Below, piece after piece: positions 1 through 8,817 of a stretch of 64,000 nt of DNA. Numbering within the stretch: the first letter of the stretch is position 1; each line of letters opens with the position of its first letter. The translations under genes and the position numbers were made by a program. The notes below the pieces were generated by a model that made no database searches, was not told where the DNA came from, and saw only the letters and a program-made list of their open reading frames with translations. Origin of the DNA: Collinsella aerofaciens (GTDB taxonomy: Bacteria; Actinomycetota; Coriobacteriia; Coriobacteriales; Coriobacteriaceae); the NCBI RefSeq assembly GCF_002736145.1, contig NZ_CP024160.1:1178001-1242000 (forward strand), in the 5' to 3' direction.

Positions 1-270
1 CCGTCTCAAACTCGCGTGAAGGTGCTCAAACGTCTTAAGAGCCGTCGTGGCCTGCCCGCGCGCTCGTATATCGATGTCGAGTTGCTCACCGGCCGCAAGC
101 ACCAAATCCGTGTGCACCTGGCAAGCGAGCATCATCCCCTGGTTGGCGACGACCTGTACGGAACGCCGCGCCCCTGCGGCCTGATGCTCCACGCCCACAG
201 CGTGTCCTTCACGCATCCCGTAACCGGCGAGCACATCCACATCGAAGCTCCCTGCCCCTGGGAGCCCTAA
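1..270 (+). CDS. RluA-family rRNA/tRNA pseudouridine synthase, C-terminal part
   Basis: The frame is open from base 1 and stops at 268-270, so only the last 89 residues are present and the true start lies outside the window. The motif TGRKHQIRVH followed by LVGDDLYG is the C-terminal signature of RluA/RluC/RluD pseudouridine synthases, which isomerise uridine in rRNA or tRNA. The catalytic Asp (in HRLD) would lie upstream and cannot be seen. The gene converges on the minus-strand deoR gene across a short hairpin. The family is clear, but the exact RNA target cannot be told from this part. Confidence 0.85.
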   Translation, partial: PSQTRVKVLKRLKSRRGLPARSYIDVELLTGRKHQIRVHLASEHHPLVGDDLYGTPRPCGLMLHAHSVSFTHPVTGEHIHIEAPCPWEP

Positions 271-276
271 AGCCTG

Positions 277-320
277 CCGAAAAGGGACAGGCTTATTTTG
301 GCAAGTTTTATCTGAGCAAA
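277..320. repeat. Dispersed 45-bp repeat, copy 1 (GGGACAG type)
   Basis: The sequence beginning AAAAGGGACAGGCTTATTTT, just after the pseudouridine synthase stop, recurs with a few substitutions at 25016-25060. Neither copy is in a gene. The shared GGGACAG word links it to the small hairpins found elsewhere in this window. Confidence 0.6.
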
Positions 321-324
321 TGTC

Positions 325-364
325 AAAACCACCACAAATGTTCCTGCCCCTTCGCGGTGGTTTT
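325..364. terminator. Bidirectional hairpin terminator between convergent genes
   Basis: AAAACCACC at 325-333 pairs with GGTGGTTTT at 356-364. The stem's own A and T runs give a U tract on either strand, so it can end both the pseudouridine synthase (+) and deoR (-) transcripts. On the minus strand the loop begins AGGGGCAGG, resembling the GGGGACAG loops of the hairpins at 53775 and 56764. Confidence 0.6.
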
Positions 365-386
365 GGCCTTAGCCCGTCCCCTGCTG

Positions 387-1133
387 TTAGACCGTGATGA
401 CGTTGTCCATTGCCCGGTACTTGGCGGGGACCTCGCCTGCGGTAATAATCGTTGCGTCGCGGAAGTCCGCGAACTTGACGGGCGCCACCATGCCAAATTT
501 ACTGGCGTCCGAGATTACGAAGCGCTTGGCCGTATGGCGCATCGAGATACGCTTTACTTGCGCCTCCTCGATATCGGGCGCCGTGAAGCCCTGCTCGGCG
601 GCAATGCCGTTAGAGCCCCAAAAGCCACAGTTGAAGTTGTAGCGGTCTAAGGTTGCCAAGGCATCGGGGCCAACGAGCGCCTCGGTCTCGGGTTTGAGCT
701 CGCCACCCAACACCACGGTGCGCATGCCGCGCAAAGCAAGGTGCTGAGCGTGAAGCACGGAATCAGTCACATAGGTGACACCTTCAAGGTGTGGAAGATG
801 CTCGATGAGCTTGAGCGTCGTCGAGCCCGAGTCGATGTATACAAAGCTCTCGGGCTCCACAAGCGCCGCCGCATGGGCGCAGATACGCTCTTTATCGTCG
901 TTATGGAGGTCGCTGCGCTCATTAAGCGTTAGGTCGCGCGTCACGTGCGCGCGCTCAAGACTCGTCGCTCCACCGTGGACCTTGGCGATGCGACGCGCTC
1001 GGTCGAGCGCCTGCAGGTCGCGCCGAATGGTAGACGCCGTCACGCCCAGGGCCTCAGCAAGCTCCGGCACGGTAACCGAGCCGGTCTGCTGCACCATCGA
1101 CACGATTGCGTTGAGCCTATCTTCCGCAAGCAT
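387..1133 (-). CDS. DeoR-family transcriptional regulator
   Basis: 248 residues, the usual length for the family. An N-terminal DeoR helix-turn-helix (about residues 6-55: LAEALGVTASTIRRDLQAL, then KVHGGAT) is followed by a sugar-phosphate-sensing domain of the ISOCOT fold (YIDSGSTTLKLIEHL, then VLGGELKPETEALVGP). Such proteins usually repress sugar or polyol genes and release DNA on binding a phosphorylated sugar. The gene starts 3 bp after the stop of the Gfo/Idh/MocA gene, so the two are probably one operon and the regulator may control its own transcription through the palindrome at 2271-2298. The effector cannot be read from sequence. Confidence 0.9.
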   Translation of the reverse strand: MLAEDRLNAIVSMVQQTGSVTVPELAEALGVTASTIRRDLQALDRARRIAKVHGGATSLERAHVTRDLTLNERSDLHNDDKERICAHAAALVEPESFVYIDSGSTTLKLIEHLPHLEGVTYVTDSVLHAQHLALRGMRTVVLGGELKPETEALVGPDALATLDRYNFNCGFWGSNGIAAEQGFTAPDIEEAQVKRISMRHTAKRFVISDASKFGMVAPVKFADFRDATIITAGEVPAKYRAMDNVITV

Positions 1134-1136
1134 CGC

Positions 1137-2216
1137 TTACTCCTCCTCGGGGTACACGACTCCCCAATCGGCGCGAAGCTTGGTCATAAGCTCCATAACA
1201 TCAGAAGCATAATCCAGAAGCTCGCGCTTGGAGTCGTCGCCGGCAACGGCCTTCTCAAGATCGGCCATCTCATAACACAGGGCGTAAGCCTCGGTGCCTG
1301 CGTGGACCTCCTCGCGGTGGCCGTCCGCAGTCCAAACGATGGTCGCGTGATCGGCACGCGGATATTCGTTGACCTCGATGTAGCACTTGTCAAAGCTGAT
1401 GACCGAGCGCTTGGGCTGCTTGGAGTGGAGCGTAAGGCTCACGACGCCCAGCTGCTGCTCGGCATTGCGGCAGACGATGCCGCCCGCAACATCGACGCCA
1501 GTCTCGCAGGTGTTGCCTAGAGACACGACCTCGGCGGGCTGGCTCGCCATAAACAGGCGCATAACGGACAGTGCATACACGCCAATATCGAGCATGGCAC
1601 CACCGGCGAGGTTGCGATTGTAGAAACGGTTGGTCAGGTCGCCGTACTCCTTGTAGCTACCAAAGTTGAGCTGAGCGAGGTTCATGCGGCCGAACTCGCC
1701 GGCATCCATGCGGCGGCGCAGCTCTTGATACAAGGGCATGTGGAGCACCGTGGTAGCGTCCATAAGGACCACGTTGTGCTCGGCGGCAATGGCACGGGCC
1801 TCATCGAGTTCAGCGGAATTGAGGGTAATGGCCTTCTCGCAGAGCACGTGCTTGCCGGCTGCAAGGGCAGCGCGCAGATAGGTGATATGAGTGTTGTGCG
1901 GGGTAGTGATGTAGACGGCGTCGATGTCAGGATCGGCGTAGAGGTCCTCAACCGATTCATAGACCTTCTCGATGCCATACTGCTCGGCAAAAGCCTGAGC
2001 CTTGGACAGCGTACGGTTGGCGACGCCCGCAAGCTTGCGGCCGGCAAGAGCGAGAGACTGGGCCATCTGGTTGGCGATAACGCCGCACCCGATCACAGCC
2101 CAACGAAGCTCGGGAGCCGTAAAGATATCCTCGGGGAATGGCTTGTCCTGGACCGAAGCGAACGCTGCTTTTGCGGCTGCCGCGGAGTCGAGTGGAGCCT
2201 GCTTGGAATCTACCAT
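1137..2216 (-). CDS. Gfo/Idh/MocA-family NAD(P)-dependent oxidoreductase
   Basis: 359 residues from the ATG at 2216, chosen because AGGAGG lies 5 nt upstream; the frame could extend to 2273 but has no such site there. After a 30-residue lead comes a Rossmann fold (WAVIGCGVIANQMAQSLA), then TPHNTHITYLRAALAAGKHVLCEKAITLN, with EKA in place of the usual EKP lysine motif, and the C-terminal GAMLDIGVYALSVMRLF typical of the family. Members oxidise or reduce sugars, inositols and related compounds. The substrate is unknown. It is co-directional with the DeoR regulator, which suggests a small carbohydrate-responsive unit. Confidence 0.87.
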   Translation of the reverse strand: MVDSKQAPLDSAAAAKAAFASVQDKPFPEDIFTAPELRWAVIGCGVIANQMAQSLALAGRKLAGVANRTLSKAQAFAEQYGIEKVYESVEDLYADPDIDAVYITTPHNTHITYLRAALAAGKHVLCEKAITLNSAELDEARAIAAEHNVVLMDATTVLHMPLYQELRRRMDAGEFGRMNLAQLNFGSYKEYGDLTNRFYNRNLAGGAMLDIGVYALSVMRLFMASQPAEVVSLGNTCETGVDVAGGIVCRNAEQQLGVVSLTLHSKQPKRSVISFDKCYIEVNEYPRADHATIVWTADGHREEVHAGTEAYALCYEMADLEKAVAGDDSKRELLDYASDVMELMTKLRADWGVVYPEEE

Positions 2217-2270
2217 ATGTGCCTCCTGAATCATGGAGCGTCTTGCAATTCTGCCGTTTTCATATTCGCA

Positions 2271-2298
2271 CAAATACGCGCGTGCATGCTCGTATTTG
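2271..2298. promoter_or_regulatory. Candidate operator palindrome upstream of the Gfo/Idh-deoR operon
   Basis: CAAATACG at 2271-2278 is matched by its exact reverse complement CGTATTTG at 2291-2298, with a GCATGC palindrome in the 12-bp spacer. It sits 55-82 bp upstream of the chosen start. More ATGCGCAT-rich dyads follow at 2380-2400. A DeoR protein would be the natural ligand, but this is inferred from position only. Confidence 0.45.
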
Positions 2299-2479
2299 CG
2301 TATTTATTTGCTTTACAGTCATTATTTAGCCATAGTTTACACATGTTTGCGCGAGTACACGCAGTATCGCGCAATATTATGCGCATAAATGCGCATGCAA
2401 CGATCCGTCTTAAACATAAGGGAGCGGGACACCAAAACCCTAAAAGACAGAGTAGGCCGTAATACTCCACCCCTCTGGG

Positions 2480-2705
2480 GGGGGCATCAGACATCAAGGG
2501 ACTGTCCCAAACTGCCGACAAAAAAGGAATGTCCCAGGCTGCCGGCACCTGAGGACGTTCCCCATGTAACGCTTTCTATGCAAGACTGTCCCCAACGACT
2601 AGTTGTTTAAGAACGCCCCCAACGACTAGTACGACCACTCATTTAAGTCTGTCCCCAATGAGTGCAAAGGGCACTCATTTAAGTCTGTCCCCAATGAGTG
2701 CAATG
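2480..2705. repeat. Cluster of small hairpins with CTGTCCCC/GGGGACAG loops
   Basis: Most of the 560-bp gap between rplX and the oxidoreductase is made of short repeats. Two tandem hairpins (2636-2664 and 2672-2700, period 36) have 8-bp stems CACTCATT/AATGAGTG around the loop TAAGTCTGTCCCC. A third (2598-2607 with 2621-2630) has a different 10-bp stem, ACTAGTTGTT/AACGACTAGT, around TAAGAACGCCCCC. Further GACTGTCCC and GGAATGTCCC words lie at 2500-2560. No protein-coding gene is convincing here. Confidence 0.7.
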
Positions 2706-2718
2706 AGTAGGGATAGAA

Positions 2719-2750
2719 AAAGGCCCGGGCGCCGTGGCATCCGGGCCTTT
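2719..2750 (-). terminator. Rho-independent terminator of the rplC-rplX operon
   Basis: AAAGGCCCGG (2719-2728) pairs with CCGGGCCTTT (2741-2750). On the minus strand the stem is followed by TTTTT. It lies 26 bp beyond the rplX stop and marks a true operon end after rplX, since no rplE follows. Confidence 0.88.
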
Positions 2751-2776
2751 GCTAGCAACTTGATGTTGCGGGCAGC

Positions 2777-3082
2777 TTAGAACTTGTGGCCGCACTTCTT
2801 GCAGACGCGCAGCTTGTTCTTGCCGTCCTTCTCGTGACCGACGCGGGTAACCTTACCGCACTCGGGGCAGACGAGATTGACGTTGGAGGCGTCGATGGGA
2901 GCCTCCTGCGAAACGATGCCGCCCTGCTGGTTGGCAGCGTTGGGCTTGACGGCCTTCTTGACGACCGAAACGCCCTCGACAACGACCTTGTTCTCGGCGG
3001 GGAGAGCACGCAGGATAACGCCCTGCTTGCCGCGATCCTTACCAGAGAGAACCTGGACCTTATCGCCCTTCTTGATATACAT
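2777..3082 (-). CDS. rplX: 50S ribosomal protein L24
   Basis: 101 residues. The N-terminal KOW motif ([20 protein letters not shown]) starts early 23S rRNA assembly near the exit tunnel. The C-terminus carries a four-cysteine zinc ribbon (CPECGK, then CKKCGH), typical of many Gram-positive L24 proteins. It is the last gene of the rplC operon: rplE, which normally follows, is absent and a strong terminator begins after 26 bp. Confidence 0.97.
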   Translation of the reverse strand: MYIKKGDKVQVLSGKDRGKQGVILRALPAENKVVVEGVSVVKKAVKPNAANQQGGIVSQEAPIDASNVNLVCPECGKVTRVGHEKDGKNKLRVCKKCGHKF

Positions 3083-3095
3083 ATATCTCCCCTAA

Positions 3096-3464
3096 CTACA
3101 GGGTCTCGGGAGCGAGCGAGACGATCTTCATGTACTTCTTGTCACGAAGCTCGCGAGCGACGGGCCCGAAGATACGGGTGCCGACGGGCGAACCATCGTT
3201 GTTGATGACAACGCAGGCGTTCTCATCAAAGCGAATGTAGGAGCCATCCTTGCGGCGGATCTCCTTAACGGTGCGAACGACGACGCAACGGACAACGTCC
3301 TTCTTCTTGACGTTGGCGCCAGGGGTAGCCTCCTGGACAGCACCGATGAACACATCGCCGATGCCTGCATAACGACGCTTGGAACCGCCAAGCACCTTGA
3401 TGCAGCGAATCTTGCGAGCGCCGGAGTTGTCGGCGACGTTCAGCATGGTTTGCATCTGAATCAT
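3096..3464 (-). CDS. rplN: 50S ribosomal protein L14
   Basis: 122 residues, the standard bacterial length, beginning [18 protein letters not shown] and containing [18 protein letters not shown]14 binds 23S rRNA at the 30S interface with L19. It lies 13 bp from rplX. A structured 118-bp spacer separates it from rpsQ. Confidence 0.98.
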   Translation of the reverse strand: MIQMQTMLNVADNSGARKIRCIKVLGGSKRRYAGIGDVFIGAVQEATPGANVKKKDVVRCVVVRTVKEIRRKDGSYIRFDENACVVINNDGSPVGTRIFGPVARELRDKKYMKIVSLAPETL

Positions 3465-3489
3465 GGTAGATGTTCCTCCGAACTAAGAA

Positions 3490-3555
3490 CCGAAGAGAGG
3501 TGCGCAGCCTTTATACGGCCCGTGGTATGCAAGCCAGGCATACGCACATCTTCGG
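3490..3555 (-). other. Structured spacer in the operon between rpsQ and rplN
   Basis: Nested complementary segments form one hairpin: 3490-3496 with 3549-3555 (CCGAAGA/TCTTCGG), 3500-3504 with 3543-3547 (GTGCG/CGCAC) and 3526-3530 with 3538-3542 (TATGC/GCATA). No U run follows, so it is not an intrinsic terminator. mRNA processing or translational coupling are possible roles; none is shown by the sequence. Confidence 0.5.
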
Positions 3556-3582
3556 AAACGTACAAGTCGTAAGAGCGACTGC

Positions 3583-3843
3583 TTATTTAGCGCGCTCGAC
3601 GACCTCGATGAGGCGCCAACGCTTCATCTTGGACATAGGACGGGTCTCCATAACGCGGACGGTATCGCCCACGCCAGCCGTGCACTCCTCGTCGTGAGCG
3701 TGCAGCTTCTTGGAGCTGGTCATCATCTTGCCGTACTTGGGGTGACGCTTGCGCTCGGTGATGGTGACAACAATGGTCTTGGCACCGGAGACGGAGGTAA
3801 CGACACCCGTACGGACCTTACGCGAGTTACGCGAATCAGTCAT
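3583..3843 (-). CDS. rpsQ: 30S ribosomal protein S17
   Basis: 86 residues with the S17 OB-fold signature (RKVRTGVVTSVSGAKTIVVTI, then VGDTVRVMETRPMSKMKRWRL). It binds 16S rRNA near the 5' domain as a primary assembly protein. It starts 16 bp after the rpmC stop in the rplC operon and is separated from rplN by a structured spacer. Confidence 0.98.
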   Translation of the reverse strand: MTDSRNSRKVRTGVVTSVSGAKTIVVTITERKRHPKYGKMMTSSKKLHAHDEECTAGVGDTVRVMETRPMSKMKRWRLIEVVERAK

Positions 3844-3859
3844 GTTCTCTCCTTAGGTC

Positions 3860-4075
3860 CTACTCGGCGACAGCGGACTTCTCCGCTGCGATCTCGCGGG
3901 CGCGCTGCTCCGTGAGGACGCGAGCGATGTCCTTCTTCACGGTGTTGACGCGAGCGGTGTTGTCCAGCTGGCTGGTGGCCATCTGGAAACGAAGGTTAAA
4001 GAGCTCGGCGCGCATTTCCTTCAGCTTCTCAACGAGCTGAGCGTCCGAGAGCTCACGAATCTCTGCGGGCTTCAT
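3860..4075 (-). CDS. rpmC: 50S ribosomal protein L29
   Basis: 71 residues: [18 protein letters not shown] and LRFQMATSQLDNTARVN are characteristic of L29, a two-helix protein at the tunnel exit that docks SRP and trigger factor. The start codon overlaps the rplP stop by one base (TAATG), which indicates translational coupling. Confidence 0.97.
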   Translation of the reverse strand: MKPAEIRELSDAQLVEKLKEMRAELFNLRFQMATSQLDNTARVNTVKKDIARVLTEQRAREIAAEKSAVAE

Positions 4076-4578
4076 TAGTTCTCCTCCTTGGCGGCGGCGG
4101 CGTCCTCAGCAGCCCACTTGGCCTCGAGAGCGGCCTCCTCAGCCATCTCCTTCTCGATGCGCTGCTCAGCGTTCTTAGCAGCAACAATCTTGGTCTTGAT
4201 GGGGAGCTTGTGCTGCGCAAGACGCAGAGCCTCGCGAGCGACCTCCTCGGGAACACCCTTGACCTCGAACATGATGCGGCCGGGCTTGACGACGGCCACC
4301 CACTCCTCGGGGTTACCCTTACCAGAACCCATGCGAGTCTCGGCAGGCTTCTTGGTGATGGGCTTATCGGGGAAGATCGTGATGTAGACACGACCGCCAC
4401 GCTTCATGTAGCGGGTCATGGCAATACGAGCGGCCTCGATCTGACGGTTGGTGATCCAATGGGCCTCGAGAGCCTGGATACCAAACTCGCCGAAATGCAG
4501 CTCGGTATTACCCTTGGCCTGGCCCTTCATGGAGCCACGCTGCACCTTGCGGTGAAGAATACGCTTAGGGGCAAGCAC
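4075..4578 (-). CDS. rplP: 50S ribosomal protein L16 with acidic C-terminal tail
   Basis: 167 residues against about 137-140 in most bacteria. The core is standard ([36 protein letters not shown]). The extra 25-30 residues form an Ala/Glu-rich probable helix ending AAAAKEEN. L16 organises the A site and peptidyl-transferase centre. The GTG start overlaps the rpsC stop by one base (TAGTG). Confidence 0.96.
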   Translation of the reverse strand: MLAPKRILHRKVQRGSMKGQAKGNTELHFGEFGIQALEAHWITNRQIEAARIAMTRYMKRGGRVYITIFPDKPITKKPAETRMGSGKGNPEEWVAVVKPGRIMFEVKGVPEEVAREALRLAQHKLPIKTKIVAAKNAEQRIEKEMAEEAALEAKWAAEDAAAAKEEN

Positions 4579-5288
4579 TACTGACCCCTCCTCTCGGAGT
4601 TACGACGACGAGGACGGGAAGAGCCCTCGAGTGCAGGGTTGGGAACAGGCTGGCCCGGGAGCTTCTCGCCCAGGTAGATCCAGACCTTCACGCCGCAAGC
4701 GCCCATGGTGGTGCTGGCGACAGCCGTGCCGTAGTCGATCTTGGCACGGAGGGTGTGCAGAGGCACGCGACCCTCGCGGTACCACTCACGACGGCCCATC
4801 TCGGCACCGCCGAGACGACCGGAGCACTGGATACGGATGCCCTTAGCGCCGGCCTTGCGGGCAGACTGGACAGCCTTGCGCATAGCGCGACGGAAGGCAA
4901 CGCGGCCCTCGAGCTGCTCGGCGATAGACTGAGCAACGAGGTTGGCGTCGAGCTCGGGGCGCTTGATCTCGACAACGTCGACGGAGAGCTGGCCCTTGGA
5001 GACGCCAGCGACCTTCTCGAGCTCGGTGCGGAGGGTATCGATCTCGGCACCCTTCTTACCGATGACAACGCCGGGGCGAGCGGTGAGGATGATGACCTTC
5101 ACCTTGTCGCCAGCGCGCTCGATCTCGACGCGGGAGACAGCTGCGCGGGAAAGACGCTTCTCGAGGTACTTGCGGATCTCGAGATCGTTACCGAGGGTCT
5201 TAGCGTAATCCTTCTCTGCGAACCAGCGGGAGCGCCAGTTCTCGGTGATGCCAAGACGGAAGCCGGTGGGGTAGACTTTCTGACCCAT
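4578..5288 (-). CDS. rpsC: 30S ribosomal protein S3
   Basis: 236 residues: [14 protein letters not shown] at the start, a KH domain ([18 protein letters not shown]) and the S3 C-terminal domain ([21 protein letters not shown]). S3 lines the mRNA entry channel and has helicase activity with S4 and S5. It follows rplV after 6 bp. Confidence 0.98.
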   Translation of the reverse strand: MGQKVYPTGFRLGITENWRSRWFAEKDYAKTLGNDLEIRKYLEKRLSRAAVSRVEIERAGDKVKVIILTARPGVVIGKKGAEIDTLRTELEKVAGVSKGQLSVDVVEIKRPELDANLVAQSIAEQLEGRVAFRRAMRKAVQSARKAGAKGIRIQCSGRLGGAEMGRREWYREGRVPLHTLRAKIDYGTAVASTTMGACGVKVWIYLGEKLPGQPVPNPALEGSSRPRRRNSERRGQ

Positions 5289-5294
5289 ACAGCT

Positions 5295-5666
5295 TTACGC
5301 CTCCTTTCGAGGAGCAACGACGACGGTGATGTGGGAAGTACGCTTCAGAATGCGAGAAGCGGAACCCTTGGCGCGGGGACGGATGCGCTTAAGCGTCGGA
5401 CCCTCGTCAACATAGGCAGCGGCGACAACCAGGTTGTCGGCACGCAGACCGTTGTTGTTCTCGGCGTTCGCAACGGCGGAACGGAGAACTTTCTCGACAT
5501 CCACGGCGACGGCGCGGTCGCAGAAGTGGAGGATGTCGAAGGCCTGAGCGACAGGCTTGCGGCGGATCAAATCGACCACCAGGCGGGCCTTGCTGGGGGA
5601 AACACGCACGTACTTAGCGACGGCGCGAACCTCGGTGGCCTCAGTTTCAATAGACTTAGTTGCCAT
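5295..5666 (-). CDS. rplV: 50S ribosomal protein L22
   Basis: 123 residues. The core [20 protein letters not shown] and the conserved [20 protein letters not shown] match L22, whose beta-hairpin lines the exit tunnel and is a site of macrolide-resistance changes; none is evident. It lies 14 bp after rpsS. Confidence 0.98.
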   Translation of the reverse strand: MATKSIETEATEVRAVAKYVRVSPSKARLVVDLIRRKPVAQAFDILHFCDRAVAVDVEKVLRSAVANAENNNGLRADNLVVAAAYVDEGPTLKRIRPRAKGSASRILKRTSHITVVVAPRKEA

Positions 5667-5680
5667 TTACGGTTAACCCC

Positions 5681-5941
5681 CTATTTGGCCTTGTGGCCAC
5701 GGAACGTACGAGTCGGCGCGAACTCGCCGAGCTTGTGACCAACCATGGACTCGGTAACATACACGGGCACATGCTTGCGGCCGTCGTGGACGGCGATGGT
5801 GTGACCAACCATCTCGGGGAAGATGGTGGACGCGCGGGACCAAGTCTTCACGACGTCCTTCTTGCCAGCCTCGTTCATCGCGGTGATACGCGAGAGAAGG
5901 CGAGTCTCCACGAACGGGCCCTTTTTGAGACTTCTGCTCAT
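5681..5941 (-). CDS. rpsS: 30S ribosomal protein S19
   Basis: 86 residues beginning [16 protein letters not shown], with [17 protein letters not shown] near the end, as in all bacterial S19. It sits in the head of the 30S subunit next to S13 and the A-site finger. It lies 32 bp after rplB. Confidence 0.98.
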   Translation of the reverse strand: MSRSLKKGPFVETRLLSRITAMNEAGKKDVVKTWSRASTIFPEMVGHTIAVHDGRKHVPVYVTESMVGHKLGEFAPTRTFRGHKAK

Positions 5942-5973
5942 AAGTGCTTTCTCCTAAAACTCGGTATCCGAAA

Positions 5974-6804
5974 TTACTTCTTACGGCGACGAATGATGTG
6001 CTGGTTCGAGACCTTCTTCTTCTTGCGCGTACGAAGGCCCTTCGTCGGCTTACCCCAGGGGGTAACAGAGGGACGACCAGAGGTGTGGTTCTTGCCCTCG
6101 CCACCGCCGTGCGGGTGGTCGACAGGGTTCATGACGGTACCGCGGACGGTCGGGCGCACGTTCATGTGACGCTTACGGCCGGCCTTGCCGATGACGATGT
6201 TAGCGTGATCGGCGTTGCCGACCTCACCGACGGTGGCGCGGCAGGTAACGAGGATGCGGCGCATCTCGGAGGAAGGCATACGGACGATAGCGTACTTGCC
6301 CTCCTTACCCATCAGCTGGCAGGAGTTACCGGCGGAACGGGCGATAGCAGCGCCCTTGCCCGGCTGGAACTCGACGGCGTGGATGAGCGTACCGACGGGG
6401 ATGTCGGCGAGGGGCAGAGCGTTGCCCGGCTTGATGTCGGCGTCAGAACCGGACATGATGGTCTGGCCGACCTCGAGGCCCTTGGGGGCCAGGATGTAGC
6501 GCTTCTCACCGTCAGCGTAGTGCAGCAGAGCGATGCGAGCGGAACGGTTCGGATCGTACTCGATCGTGGCAACCTTGGCGGGCACGCCGTCCTTGTTGCG
6601 CTTGAAGTCGATCACGCGGTAACGACGCTTCACGCCGCCGCCCTGGTGGCGGGTGGTGATGCGGCCGTTGTTGTTACGACCGGCCTTCTTGGGCAGGGGC
6701 TCGAGAAGAGACTTCTCGGGCTTGGTGCAGGTGATCTCGGAGAAATCGGAGATCGTCTGCCAACGCCTACCAGCGGAGGTCGGCTTAAGGTGCTTTACAG
6801 CCAT
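5974..6804 (-). CDS. rplB: 50S ribosomal protein L2
   Basis: 276 residues from the ATG at 6804 ([14 protein letters not shown]), preceded by AAAGGGA 5 nt upstream; the frame is open to 6879, but that lead is not L2-like. It carries [15 protein letters not shown] and the C-terminal [13 protein letters not shown], whose His is needed near the peptidyl-transferase centre. An unusually long spacer (about 180 bp) separates it from rplW. Confidence 0.98.
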   Translation of the reverse strand: MAVKHLKPTSAGRRWQTISDFSEITCTKPEKSLLEPLPKKAGRNNNGRITTRHQGGGVKRRYRVIDFKRNKDGVPAKVATIEYDPNRSARIALLHYADGEKRYILAPKGLEVGQTIMSGSDADIKPGNALPLADIPVGTLIHAVEFQPGKGAAIARSAGNSCQLMGKEGKYAIVRMPSSEMRRILVTCRATVGEVGNADHANIVIGKAGRKRHMNVRPTVRGTVMNPVDHPHGGGEGKNHTSGRPSVTPWGKPTKGLRTRKKKKVSNQHIIRRRKK

Positions 6805-6983
6805 TACAATCCCTTTCAATAGGAATCCGTTAGCCATCGCAGACAGGGATTCGAGGTTCTGCCTCGGGTGCGATGACACCGGACGTATACACGGTTCCGG
6901 GCGTGTCCATTTTATACGCCCGAAACCTTGAGCTCCCGCCTCCCCTATTTGGGAGGCATGAGCTCACTCAACAGCAGCGAGTC
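6805..6983 (-). other. Long structured spacer between rplW and rplB
   Basis: No gene is seen. Two hairpins are visible: about 6892-6928, where GGTTCCGGGCGT faces ACGCCCGAAACC, and about 6931-6966, built from GAGCTC ends and GCCTCCC/GGGAGGC arms. The minus strand contains GTATAAAAT, which could be a -10 element, but no good -35 hexamer accompanies it. The spacer may be an internal control point of the operon. Confidence 0.45.
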
Positions 6984-7271
6984 TTAGGCCTGGTTGCCAA
7001 AGACCTCGATGGTGTCGCCCTCGGCCAGCGTAACGATGGCCTTCTTCCAAGAACGGGTCTTGCCGGCGACATAGCGCACGCGCTTGGTCTTGGGCTTGAC
7101 CGTCAGGGTGTTCACGCGAACGACCTTGACGCCGAAGATCTCCTCGACAGCGTCCTTGATCTGATACTTGTTAGCATCCTTGGCGACCTCGAACGTGTAC
7201 TTGTTCTGCTCCATGCCGGAGAAGGAACGCTCGGACACGATCGGACGGATGATGATCTCGTGGGCGGTCAT
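6984..7271 (-). CDS. rplW: 50S ribosomal protein L23
   Basis: 95 residues: IIIRPIVSERSFSGMEQNKYTFEV and VRVNTLTVKPKTKRV are typical. L23 is the main trigger-factor and SRP docking site at the tunnel exit. Its start directly abuts the rplD stop (7272), so the two are probably translationally coupled. Confidence 0.97.
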   Translation of the reverse strand: MTAHEIIIRPIVSERSFSGMEQNKYTFEVAKDANKYQIKDAVEEIFGVKVVRVNTLTVKPKTKRVRYVAGKTRSWKKAIVTLAEGDTIEVFGNQA

Positions 7272-7898
7272 TTATGCAAGCACCTCCCCGAAGTGAGCGG
7301 CGATGTCGGCGGGCATCAGCACAGCGTTGTTGTTGACGAGATCGTAGGTGTTGGCCTCGTCGGCAGTGATGATGAACGTCTTGGGAATGTTGCGGAACGA
7401 CAGGTAGGCGTTGACGTCCTCATCGCGAACGATGATGGTCAGACGCTTGCCCTCAAGGCCGAGAGCCTTGAGCATGGCGACGGCAGCCTTGGTAGAAGGC
7501 TTCTCGAAGCCGTAGTCGTCGACGAGCACGAGCTCGCCATCGGCCAGCTTGGCGGACAGCGCGGAGCGCATAGCCAGCTTGACCTCCTTGTTGTTCATAC
7601 GCTTAGCGTAGGAACGGGGCTTGGGGGCGAAGACAACGCCACCGTGACGCCACTGGGCAGCACGGATGGAACCCTGGCGGGCACGGCCGGTGCCCTTCTG
7701 ACGCCAAGGCTTCTTGCCGCCACCGGAAACCTCAGAGCGACCCTTAGCAGACTGGGTGCCCTGACGCCAAGAGGCCATCTGGCACTTGACGATGTGGTGC
7801 ATAACGTGGATGTTCGGCTCGATGCCGTACACCTCAGCGGCGAGCTCGGCCTCGGCGACCTTCTTGCCCTCGCTGTTCTTTACTTCAAACTTTGCCAT
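7272..7898 (-). CDS. rplD: 50S ribosomal protein L4
   Basis: 208 residues with the tunnel loop GGGKKPWRQKGTGRARQGSIR and the C-terminal domain. In enterobacteria L4 represses the S10 operon by binding its leader; whether that holds here is unknown, since the operon starts at rplC rather than rpsJ. It lies 46 bp after rplC. Confidence 0.97.
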   Translation of the reverse strand: MAKFEVKNSEGKKVAEAELAAEVYGIEPNIHVMHHIVKCQMASWRQGTQSAKGRSEVSGGGKKPWRQKGTGRARQGSIRAAQWRHGGVVFAPKPRSYAKRMNNKEVKLAMRSALSAKLADGELVLVDDYGFEKPSTKAAVAMLKALGLEGKRLTIIVRDEDVNAYLSFRNIPKTFIITADEANTYDLVNNNAVLMPADIAAHFGEVLA

Positions 7899-7944
7899 TT
7901 AAGTGTTCTCCTTGGTATGACGCTGGGCTAAATGGGCTGGGCCC

Positions 7945-8565
7945 TTAGGCCATACGGATGGCGACGAGACCATTCTTGGCACCCGGGACAGCGCCCTTGA
8001 CCAAGATGAGGTTCTGCTCGGCATCGATGCGGACAACGGAAAGGTTCTTGACGGTAACGCGCTCGTTACCCATGTGACCGGCCATCTTGACGCCCTTGAG
8101 GACGCGCGCAGGATAGGCGCACTGACCGATAGAACCGGGGTGACGCTGGAAGTGAGAACCATGCGTCATAGGACCGCGGCGCTGACCCCAGCGCTTGATG
8201 CGACCCTGGAAGCCCTTACCCTTGGAGGTACCGATGACGTCGACCTTCTCGACATCAGCGAAATCAGCGACGGTGACGACCTCGCCGACCTTGTGCTCCT
8301 CGCCGTTCTCGACGCGGACCTCACGAAGGAAGCGGACAGGCTCGACGCCAGCCTTGGCGAAGTGACCAGCCATGGGCTTGTTCACGTTCTTGGCCTTGAT
8401 GTCGCCGAAACCGATCTGGACGGCGTCATAGCCGTCGGTTGCCTGAGTTTTAACCTGCGAGACAGCGCAGGGGCCAGCCTGGATGACCGTGACGGGAACG
8501 ACGTTGTCGTCCTCGTCCCAAACCTGGGTCATGCCAATCTTGCGGCCGAGAATCATGCTGATCAA
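7945..8565 (-). CDS. rplC: 50S ribosomal protein L3, first gene of its operon
   Basis: 206 residues from a TTG at 8565 ([18 protein letters not shown]); an ATG at 8556 is the alternative. TTG is preferred because a weak GGGA lies 8 nt upstream and L3 proteins commonly begin M-I-x-x-I-x-G. The motifs [15 protein letters not shown] and [15 protein letters not shown] confirm L3, an assembly-initiating protein. rpsJ, which normally precedes rplC, is not here but follows fusA at 21227-21535. Confidence 0.96.
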   Translation of the reverse strand: MISMILGRKIGMTQVWDEDDNVVPVTVIQAGPCAVSQVKTQATDGYDAVQIGFGDIKAKNVNKPMAGHFAKAGVEPVRFLREVRVENGEEHKVGEVVTVADFADVEKVDVIGTSKGKGFQGRIKRWGQRRGPMTHGSHFQRHPGSIGQCAYPARVLKGVKMAGHMGNERVTVKNLSVVRIDAEQNLILVKGAVPGAKNGLVAIRMA

Positions 8566-8817
8566 GATATGATCCCAACTCTCGCGTGGTCTTGGGACAA
8601 TGCGTACACCACCGAGCGTACGCCCCTAGAGGACCACTACTTACACGACGTGCTCCCCAGCCTTGTATTTCGCCCGGACTACCTGACAACCCTATTAAGC
8701 AGGCATTTTGTCCAGCCAGAATACTCCCCTGGTTTCACACAGCTGTTTAGTATACACGGCTGCGGGCGTATCCATCGAGATTCATATTTCACTCACATTG
8801 TTTACGCAGGTAAAGTG
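8566..8817 (-). promoter_or_regulatory. Leader/promoter region of the rplC operon
   Basis: 250 bp with no gene. The best minus-strand -10 is TATACT at 8749-8754, with only a weak -35 (TCGATG at 8773-8778, 18-bp spacer). TTGTCA at 8684-8689 is an alternative -35 without a convincing -10. A promoter is expected because rplC heads its operon, but the exact site is uncertain. Confidence 0.35.

Noticed and set aside
5673..6104. A 143-codon minus-strand frame across rpsS and its upstream gap
   Set aside because: It is out of frame with the certain rpsS gene and is Arg-rich without domains.
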